IMG/VR virus record: IMGVR_UViG_3300023184_000296
Coordinates: 1 to 37,230 of that record
Length of the DNA stretch: 37,230 bases
From: a virus
Direction: 5' to 3' (one strand)
Shown: positions 1 to 4,684 of the stretch, piece by piece
Layout: every line of letters starts with the position of its first letter
How positions within the stretch are numbered: position 1 is the first letter of the stretch
Program-made: the position numbers and the translations under genes
Notes under the pieces: generated by a model
Seen by the model: the letters and a program-made list of their open reading frames with translations, nothing else
Database searches by the model: none
Told to the model about the DNA's origin: nothing

Positions 1-126
1 TTTGAAAGTATTCACGCCCCCCGGCATTCCACAGGTGCGACACGTACGCGCCACGCGCGCGGGCCAAGTAGATTTCCTCCGGCTCCGGCTCCGCATGCGT
101 GGCCGTGTCGAGCTCCGCATGCATGG
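1..126. repeat. Terminal direct repeat, left copy
   Basis: The first 126 bases are identical to 37092-37217; the match ends at position 127 (C here, A at 37218). Joining the ends once restores a reading frame that runs from 232 back through position 1 to 37039. This shows that the repeat is the overlap of a circular (or circularly permuted) map. A true physical terminal repeat is possible but not required. Confidence 0.95.
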
Positions 127-232
127 CCTGGCGCGTGGCCGTGTCATAGTGAATCGGATCGCCTGGCCGGATCGGCGCGCCCGTGCGCGCGCACGTACCT
201 TTATATTTTGCGTACATTGTTTTAATAGTCAT
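1..232 (-). CDS. Small protein split by the map junction (N-terminal 77 codons)
   Basis: This is the N-terminal part of a 94-aa protein whose last 17 codons lie at 37039-37091. The ATG at 230-232 has GGGG six bases upstream and overlaps the end of the preceding gene by 11 bases. The start reads MTIKTMYAKYKGTCARTGAP, a C-x-x-x-G pattern of the kind seen in small phage proteins with a treble-clef-like metal site. The middle holds an acidic stretch with Glu-Pro repeats encoded by the short GGCTCC repeats. The C-terminus, read across the junction, is cysteine-rich (GRCIDSPCCGCCNI). Total length (232 + 53 bases) is exactly 95 codons. Function is unknown; metal binding is inferred from the cysteines only. 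Confidence 0.8.
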   Translation of the reverse strand, partial: MTIKTMYAKYKGTCARTGAPIRPGDPIHYDTATRQAMHAELDTATHAEPEPEEIYLARARGAYVSHLWNAGGREYFQ

Positions 233-464
233 ATACAGCCCCATTGGACATAATTTTCGTCAGATTAGCCGCCGGTAAGCAACGCACGGTGCCACCGTCA
301 GCGCGTGGCAGCCATGTGCCCGCAAAATCGACGGCCACCACCGCGCCGTCAACGGCCACCACGCGCCCGCGCGCGTCGGCAGCGAATTTATCGTGATCTA
401 AACGCGCCACCACATGGCGAGCCAGTGCGACTTTGTCGCTGATATTAAATGTCAGTTTTTTCAT
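222..464 (-). CDS. Hypothetical 80-aa protein with a KOW/SH3-like beta core
   Basis: The protein starts MKKLTFNISDKVALARHVVA, with GAAGGG at 472-477 (minus strand) upstream of the ATG. The centre alternates small hydrophobic residues (GRVVAVDGAVVAVDFAGTWL), as in small SH3-like beta barrels. The C-terminus (RCLPAANLTKI) resembles the end of small phage beta-barrel proteins of unknown role. It follows the DUF7227-like gene and overlaps the junction-spanning gene by 11 bases, so it belongs to the leftward early operon. No catalytic motif is visible. Confidence is good that it is a gene and low for any function. Confidence 0.7.
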   Translation of the reverse strand: MKKLTFNISDKVALARHVVARLDHDKFAADARGRVVAVDGAVVAVDFAGTWLPRADGGTVRCLPAANLTKIMSNGAVYDY

Positions 465-538
465 TTACTTTACCCTTCATTTACTGTGATCGGAGCGGAT
501 TGTCCGCGCATGGCCACCATATGGCCATGCACTGAGAA

Positions 539-1198
539 TCAAGCGGCCAGTTTGATATCTATCACGCGCTTTTTGGTGCCATGCGCTGGGAAGCCGACAA
601 TAACGGCCCGCTGACGTTGGCATAGTTGGCACGTCGCGCAGCTCACGTCGTCGCGCTGGGTTGCTGGGCATATGACGACAGCGCGGCCCGCCGGTGTGGT
701 GGTGTTGGCCGTAGTAGTGCTGGGCAGCACGACCACGACGGGCCCAGCGGCATGATCGGCCAGCAGGTCAGCATCTTGCAAATCATTGGCCGATAGATTG
801 ACAGTGAAACCCCATTGATTAGCGTGGCGGATCCATGCGATGCTGGCCGCGTCGCGGTGGTGGCTGTAAGTGAATCCGCGTTTGCCGGTGTTGGCCGCGA
901 CCAGCTGGCCCAGTTTGACAGCGTCAACGGTGCCACCGGCCACCGGCAAGTCACCGGCTTGATTGTGCCGCCACAATTGACCGTCAGGCATGGCCGCAAT
1001 TATGTTGGTGAATGTTGGCCAGTCGGTGCCGCGCGCGCCAGCGCTGACAGCGGCCCAGTGCAAAGCCAACGGGCCGCTAGCTGCGTAGCATTCTTTTTTC
1101 ATATTGCAGTCGTCGGGGCAACTGGCGCGGTCGGTGGTGCTAACTGGGATCGGGCCGGTTTTGACGTTTGCTGATTTGAGGGTTAAATGTACTTGCAT
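539..1198 (-). CDS. DUF7227-like cysteine-rich phage protein (219 aa)
   Basis: The largest product of the leftward early operon. N-terminal signature: the phrase KTGPIPVSTTDRASCPDDC, then KKECYAASGPLALHW. A central segment reads GQLWRHNQAGDLP and RGFTYSHH. The C-terminus has VVICPATQRDDVSCATCQLC and VGFPAHGTKKR. From memory these phrases typify an uncharacterised phage family I associate with DUF7227, in which the same cysteines recur; here the visible pattern is C-x3-C-x5-C near the N-terminus and C-x2-C-x2-C near the C-terminus. Conserved Cys and His suggest a metal or Fe-S site, but no reaction is known to me. The gene lies just downstream of a perfect 21-bp hairpin. Its Shine-Dalgarno is poor (GAAAG), so expression may depend on the processed transcript. 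Confidence 0.8.
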   Translation of the reverse strand: MQVHLTLKSANVKTGPIPVSTTDRASCPDDCNMKKECYAASGPLALHWAAVSAGARGTDWPTFTNIIAAMPDGQLWRHNQAGDLPVAGGTVDAVKLGQLVAANTGKRGFTYSHHRDAASIAWIRHANQWGFTVNLSANDLQDADLLADHAAGPVVVVLPSTTTANTTTPAGRAVVICPATQRDDVSCATCQLCQRQRAVIVGFPAHGTKKRVIDIKLAA

Positions 1199-1234
1199 GA
1201 TTTACTTTCGATTAGTTGATTGAATTGAATCGGT

Positions 1235-1282
1235 GACAAGTCACCCGCTAGCCCTCAAACAAGGGCTAGCGGGTGACTTGTC
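1235..1282. promoter_or_regulatory. Perfect 21-bp inverted repeat (hairpin) between two early genes
   Basis: The arms are 1235-1255 and 1262-1282, with a 6-base loop CAAACA at 1256-1261, and every base pairs. The right arm touches the stop codon of the leftward gene 1281-1469. No T-run follows on either strand, so it does not look like an ordinary intrinsic terminator. Each arm contains a smaller palindrome-like unit (GGTGAC-AA-GTCACC on the left). A transcript stabiliser, an RNase III-type processing site, or a replication or packaging structure are all possible. Confidence 0.85.
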
Positions 1283-1469
1283 AAAGGGTTGTAGAGGTTG
1301 CGATTAAACGCGTCTGCATGTGCGCCGGATATGAATTAAAAATCTGACATAGTGTTATGTCGTCGGCGACTAGCTCAGTGGCTGCAATGACGGCCTGAAT
1401 AGCGCGGAATTCAGTTTCAGCGTCTACGATGTACTGTTGACGGTTTGCGGCAATGATGTACTTTGTCAT
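1281..1469 (-). CDS. Hypothetical 62-aa early protein
   Basis: The start chosen is the ATG at 1467-1469. It overlaps the previous stop as ATGA and has GGGG seven bases upstream; a longer in-frame extension to 1556 lies inside the upstream gene and has no such support. The product begins MTKYIIAANRQQYIVDAETE. The segment DAETEFRAIQAVIAATELVA suggests a beta hairpin followed by a helix. No motif is recognised. The stop codon abuts the 21-bp hairpin. Confidence 0.65.
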   Translation of the reverse strand: MTKYIIAANRQQYIVDAETEFRAIQAVIAATELVADDITLCQIFNSYPAHMQTRLIATSTTL

Positions 1470-1699
1470 ACTGTTACCCCATAAAATTCTTTGCCGCGAG
1501 CTTGGATCTGCTTGTTGGCTATGTCGTGCATCGTCCAGCAGTCTCTGTTGCCCCAATACGCGGCCTCCTCGTCGCTGTCTACGATGCTTTGCACTTCACG
1601 GGTAATTAACACGTTATGCACAATGTCAGAATTACGCGGAAACTGGTAATGCAACCAGTTGCTAAAAAAATTCAGGTATTCGGCGCGAGTTGATTTCAT
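1466..1699 (-). CDS. Hypothetical 77-aa protein, first gene of the leftward early operon
   Basis: Starts MKSTRAEYLNFFSNWLHYQF with AGGA seven bases before the ATG. It is the promoter-proximal gene of the operon that reads leftward through the map junction. The protein is polar with tryptophans and aromatic residues (AAYWGNRDCWTMHDIANKQI) and no signal peptide or membrane segment. Being first after the origin-side promoter makes an early, host-directed role plausible, but that is inference from position alone. Confidence 0.65.
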   Translation of the reverse strand: MKSTRAEYLNFFSNWLHYQFPRNSDIVHNVLITREVQSIVDSDEEAAYWGNRDCWTMHDIANKQIQARGKEFYGVTV

Positions 1700-1730
1700 G
1701 GTGTTTTCCTTTGGTTAATTTACTGAACTC

Positions 1731-1759
1731 TCTATATATACATGAGAGAATCGTGCCAA
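1731..1759 (-). promoter_or_regulatory. Candidate leftward early promoter
   Basis: On the minus strand TTGGCA (1754-1759) and TATAGA (1731-1736) are separated by 17 bases, close to a sigma-70 pattern. The -10 box lies inside a short inverted repeat (CTCTC at 1729-1733, GAGAG at 1744-1748). It sits 32 bases upstream of the first gene of the leftward operon. No transcript data are available, so this is a sequence match only. Confidence 0.45.
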
Positions 1760-2000
1760 CTCTTGCAAGTGATTGATTTACATAGTATAGAAAAAACCCT
1801 ATGTAAGGGAATTACTTACAAATATGTGGGTAATGTGGGTTTGACGTGGGTTAGTGGCATGACCCACGGAATAGCTATATGGGGCTTGATAATTTTCATG
1901 TTGTGGACTATGTACCCATTATTTTAGAAGATGTTAACTGTTGAATTAGATGTAATACTATATAGCTATATAACCATGTATATGGGCGGCGACCGCAAAA

Positions 2001-2022
2001 TCAAATGACCCACATGTCCACA
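2001..2022. repeat. 22-bp direct repeat, copy 1
   Basis: Identical to 2124-2145, 123 bases downstream. It contains ACCCAC followed by ATGTCCACA. It flanks the left side of the AT-rich stretch while the second copy flanks the right side. Confidence 0.9.
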
Positions 2023-2123
2023 CACGTTTCATATAGGCCATAAAATTACATTATAGGTATTATATTGAAACCTTATAGCCTACAATATAAATATAAACTT
2101 AATACTTTGCAGGTGGGTAAATC

Positions 2124-2145
2124 TCAAATGACCCACATGTCCACA
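2124..2145. repeat. 22-bp direct repeat, copy 2
   Basis: Exact second copy of 2001-2022. It is followed after one base by the 16-bp palindrome at 2147-2162. Confidence 0.9.
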
Positions 2146-2146
2146 T

Positions 2147-2162
2147 GTTAGTGGCCACTAAC
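2147..2162. promoter_or_regulatory. 16-bp perfect palindrome
   Basis: GTTAGTGGCCACTAAC reads the same on both strands. Half-site relatives (CACTAACTTG) recur at 2244 and 2272, and a looser GTTAG...CTAAC pair lies at about 2180-2195. This looks like a binding site for a dimeric protein in the origin region. Confidence 0.7.
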
Positions 2163-2428
2163 TGGCGTGAAAATCTAAGTTAGTAACCGCTAACCAGGTG
2201 ATGTAAGTACTCACTCACTTAAGTCTAGCCGTAAGTGTGCGGCCACTAACTTGCAGATGTAAGTGAGCACTCACTAACTTGTGGCCTGTAAGGATGCAGT
2301 AAGAATGCTTTTAGTTTGAGGGGGAGGGTAGGGCCCGCACGAAGGGCCAGCGCGTACGGAGCGTTCACGAACAATTTTTTTTTATTTTTAAATTGCCCAC
2401 ATGACCCACAGTCTGATATATTTCAATC

Positions 2429-2500
2429 GCTGGCGCATAGCACCTGGTTTGACCAACGCTCCTTAACTTTGTATTTCCAGAACTCCCTGCGCCAGCACCA
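2429..2500 (+). ncRNA. 72-nt hairpin-closed element ending in ACCA (tRNA-like, uncertain)
   Basis: Perfect 9-base arms GCTGGCGCA (2429-2437) and TGCGCCAGC (2488-2496) close a tRNA-sized element, and the 3' arm is followed directly by ACCA. An internal hairpin TGGT-TTG-ACCA lies at 2445-2455. No T-arm or clear anticodon stem can be drawn, so it is not a standard tRNA. It sits four bases upstream of the initiator-like tRNA. It may be a decayed tRNA, a tRNA mimic, or a processing structure for the adjacent tRNA. Confidence 0.3.
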
Positions 2501-2504
2501 ACAT

Positions 2505-2579
2505 TGCGGGGTGGAGAAGAAGTATCTCGTTGGGCCCATAACCCAAAGATCGCTGGTGCGAATCCAGCCCCCGCTACCA
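2505..2579 (+). tRNA. tRNA-Met (CAT), initiator-type, with encoded CCA
   Basis: All stems pair. The acceptor TGCGGGG/CCCCGCT has only the 1-72 pair mismatched (T-T). The D-stem is GAGA/TCTC, the anticodon stem TTGGG/CCCAA has loop CCCATAA (anticodon CAT at 2537-2539), and the T-stem is GCTGG/CCAGC; A73 and CCA follow. A mismatched 1-72 pair, an A11-T24 pair and three G-C pairs next to the anticodon loop are the known hallmarks of bacterial initiator tRNA. Odd features are C instead of U at 33, a 7-base D-loop without GG, and G instead of U at 55. Those changes could mean decay or a special use. Confidence 0.8.
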
Positions 2580-2597
2580 TCCATTACACTCGCGCAC

Positions 2598-3047
2598 ATG
2601 ACATTCCACAGTCTTCCATTTGAGCCGCGCAAAATCGTTGCGACCGAAGCGCGGTTGAACAAAATCTACGACGCCGCCAAGCTGGGCTTGAAGGGCGACG
2701 CATTGGCGTTGGCTTCCGGCATGTTGCCGACCGAGTACCGGCAACTGTGCGAGCTAGACCCCATCGCAGACCTGGCGGCGCAAAAAGGCAAAGCCGACGG
2801 CGAACTGGAAATGTCCACCTGTCTGCACAAGGCAGCCAAGGAAGGCGACGCTAAGGCGGCGCTAGCGATCCTGCAACACTCCCACGGTTGGGTGGCCAAG
2901 CAATCCATCAGCATAGATGTCGATCAGCGCATCAGCATCATCGGCGCATTGCGCCAAGCAGAGTCACGGGTTGTTGATGTGATCGCCCACGAACCGAGTC
3001 CTACGTTACAACCGAAGCTAAATGCAGAACACCATATACAGCGCTGA
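2598..3047 (+). CDS. terS: Putative terminase small subunit (149 aa)
   Basis: Small terminases recognise phage DNA and load the large subunit. This protein sits directly upstream of, and overlaps by 26 bases, the large terminase gene. It is mostly helical and charged. Residues about 14-50 (EARLNKIYDAAKLGLKGDAL, then a PTEYRQL segment) look like an HTH-type DNA-binding start, and the middle (ADLAAQKGKADGEL) like an oligomerising helix. The ATG at 2598 is chosen because the open frame upstream to 2316 runs through the tRNA gene. The Shine-Dalgarno is weak. Identity rests on position, size and fold guess. Confidence 0.7.
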   Translation: MTFHSLPFEPRKIVATEARLNKIYDAAKLGLKGDALALASGMLPTEYRQLCELDPIADLAAQKGKADGELEMSTCLHKAAKEGDAKAALAILQHSHGWVAKQSISIDVDQRISIIGALRQAESRVVDVIAHEPSPTLQPKLNAEHHIQR

Positions 3048-4545
3048 AGACGAACAAGAGTTGATGGCCAGGCTTTGGAGTCCGGCGATCAAGGACAACC
3101 CGCTGGCGTTTGTAATGTTTGCGTTTCCCTGGGGCGTTAAAGGTACGCCGCTGGAAAACTTCAGCGGCCCGCGCCGTTGGCAGCGCGAGGTGTTGCTGGA
3201 CATCGCGGAGCACATCCGGCTCAACCAAAGCAAGCTGGACTTTGACGTGCTGCAAGAAGCAATATCGTCTGGCCGTGGTATTGGTAAGTCAGCTTTGGTC
3301 AGTTGGGTCACCATCTGGATGCTGGCCACAAGGATTGGCTCGACAACCATCATCTCGGCCAACAGTGAGTCCCAGCTCCGCAGTATCACATGGGCCGAGA
3401 TCACCAAGTGGCTGGCAATGTCGATCAACAGCCACTGGTTTGAGGTGTCAGCCACCCGAGTGATGCCCGCCAAGTGGCTGACTGAGTTGGTTGAGCGCGA
3501 TTTGAAGAAGGGCACACGCTACTGGGGCGTTGAAGGGCGGCTGTGGTCAGCCGAAAACCCCGACGCTTACGCTGGTGTGCACAACTTTGACGGTGTTTTG
3601 GTGATTTTTGACGAGGCAAGCGGCATAGACGACTCAATTTGGGCCGTTACTGGCGGTTTTTTCACAGAAAACACGCCAAATCGCTTCTGGCTGGCGTTTT
3701 CTAACCCGCGCCGCAACACTGGGTACTTCTACGAAGCGTTCAACAGCAAACGCGAGTTCTGGAAAAGCCGCGTGGTGGACGCTAGGACGGTCGAAGGCAC
3801 CGACAAACAGGTCTACGAGCGAATAATTGCGGAATATGGGCCAGAGTCGGCGCAAGCGCACGTCGAGGTGTACGGCATGTTCCCCAACGCGGGCGATGAC
3901 CAGTTCATTGGGGCTGACATTGTGGACGACGCGATGAAGCGGACAAAATACCAAGATCAATCCGCGCCAATAGTGATCGGGGTCGATCCGGCGCGGTTTG
4001 GAGCGGATGCGACCGTCATTGCGGTGCGCCAAGGGCGCGACATTGTGAAGATCATGCGCCACAGGGGCGACGATACCATGACGGTGGTCGGGCACGTGAT
4101 CGAAGCGATTGAAGAATTCAAACCAACGCTGGTGGTGATCGACGAAGGCGGCCTGGGCGCGGGCATCGTGGATCGGCTCAAGGAGCAGCGGTACAAGATC
4201 AAGGGCGTGAACTTCGGAAATAAGGCGAAGAACCCGATCATGTATGGCAACATGCGCGCGCAGATGTGGGGCGACATGCGCGATTGGCTCAAGACGGCGA
4301 GCATTCCAAACGACAGGTTCTTGAAGACGGACTTGATTTCGCCTATGATGAAGCCTGACTCAAGAGGCACGATATTCTTGGAGTCGAAGAAGGACATGAA
4401 GTCGCGGGGGCTGGCGTCACCAGATGCCGCCGACGCGATTGCTGTTACATTTGCATTTCCTGTGGCGCATCGTGAGTACACTGAACCGACGCGCAAGGTA
4501 TACTCTGGCCAACGTGCCGTAGCAACTGGATGGATGGGAGCTTAA
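3022..4545 (+). CDS. terL: Terminase large subunit (507 aa)
   Basis: The ATP-driven DNA-packaging motor and headful or cos nuclease. The ATPase domain has Walker A S-G-R-G-I-G-K-S at residues 83-90 and Walker B VLVIFDE with D197-E198. The RNase H-like nuclease domain has VIGVDPARFGAD with D322, LVVIDEGG with D374-E375, and SPDAADA with D468/D471, the acidic triad positions expected for terminases. Length is usual for the family. It overlaps the small subunit gene by 26 bases and is followed by a small basic protein and the portal, the standard packaging order. Confidence 0.95.
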   Translation: MQNTIYSAEDEQELMARLWSPAIKDNPLAFVMFAFPWGVKGTPLENFSGPRRWQREVLLDIAEHIRLNQSKLDFDVLQEAISSGRGIGKSALVSWVTIWMLATRIGSTTIISANSESQLRSITWAEITKWLAMSINSHWFEVSATRVMPAKWLTELVERDLKKGTRYWGVEGRLWSAENPDAYAGVHNFDGVLVIFDEASGIDDSIWAVTGGFFTENTPNRFWLAFSNPRRNTGYFYEAFNSKREFWKSRVVDARTVEGTDKQVYERIIAEYGPESAQAHVEVYGMFPNAGDDQFIGADIVDDAMKRTKYQDQSAPIVIGVDPARFGADATVIAVRQGRDIVKIMRHRGDDTMTVVGHVIEAIEEFKPTLVVIDEGGLGAGIVDRLKEQRYKIKGVNFGNKAKNPIMYGNMRAQMWGDMRDWLKTASIPNDRFLKTDLISPMMKPDSRGTIFLESKKDMKSRGLASPDAADAIAVTFAFPVAHREYTEPTRKVYSGQRAVATGWMGA

Positions 4546-4546
4546 T

Positions 4547-4684
4547 ATGCCACTCGTTAAATCAAAATCACCCGAAGCGTTTCGCAAGAACATCAAGGCC
4601 GAAGTTGCTGCCGGTAAGCCTGTCAAACAAGCAGTCGCAATTGCTTACGCAACCAAGCGCGAAGCAGAAAAGAAGAAGAAATAA
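4547..4684 (+). CDS. Small basic head-region protein (45 aa)
   Basis: MPLVKSKSPEAFRKNIKAEV... ends in a run of lysines. It lies between the large terminase and the portal, and its stop overlaps the portal ATG as TAATG. Short proteins of this type (N-terminal MP-x-x-KSKS, then KAAGKPVKQAVAIAY-like text) are widespread next to phage packaging or head genes. Their role is not established. High Lys content suggests nucleic-acid contact. It is too short for most gene finders at default settings. Confidence 0.75.
   Translation: MPLVKSKSPEAFRKNIKAEVAAGKPVKQAVAIAYATKREAEKKKK

Larger units (their letters stand above)
1825..2409. other. Repeat-rich control region, candidate replication origin
   Basis: This gene-free stretch carries at least eight copies of the hexamer GTGGGT or its complement ACCCAC (1826, 1835, 1846, 1862, 2008, 2113, 2131, 2404). 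Two of them sit in an exact 22-bp direct repeat (2001-2022 and 2124-2145) with core ATGACCCACATGTCCACA. An AT-rich stretch lies at about 2031-2105. Further right are a 16-bp palindrome, three CACTAACT(T/G)G boxes and two GATGTAAGT boxes. Iterons beside an AT-rich unwinding stretch are typical of replication origins. The phage encodes its own primase-helicase and polymerase. Operators for a phage regulator are the main alternative. Confidence 0.55.

Noticed and set aside
477-538. Very short frames (13-15 codons) in the gap between early genes
   Set aside because: No Shine-Dalgarno and no coding character; the gap is only 74 bases.
1742-1927. 61-aa open frame on the plus strand in the origin region
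   Set aside because: No ribosome site before its ATG; the frame is made of the GTGGGT repeats and AT-rich sequence, and overlaps the leftward promoter.
1825-2409. CRISPR array
   Set aside because: Repeats are short, in both orientations and irregularly spaced, with no uniform spacers.
2316-2597. N-terminal extension of the small terminase frame
   Set aside because: It would run through the tRNA and the repeat region; the ATG at 2598 gives a normal-sized protein.
2423-2662. 79-aa minus-strand frame containing GGWIRTSDLWVMGPT
   Set aside because: This text is a well-known false protein read from the strand opposite a tRNA-Met gene; it supports the tRNA call instead.
3018-3515. 165-aa minus-strand frame opposite the terminase
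   Set aside because: Shadow of a strongly coding gene; no motif and no ribosome site.
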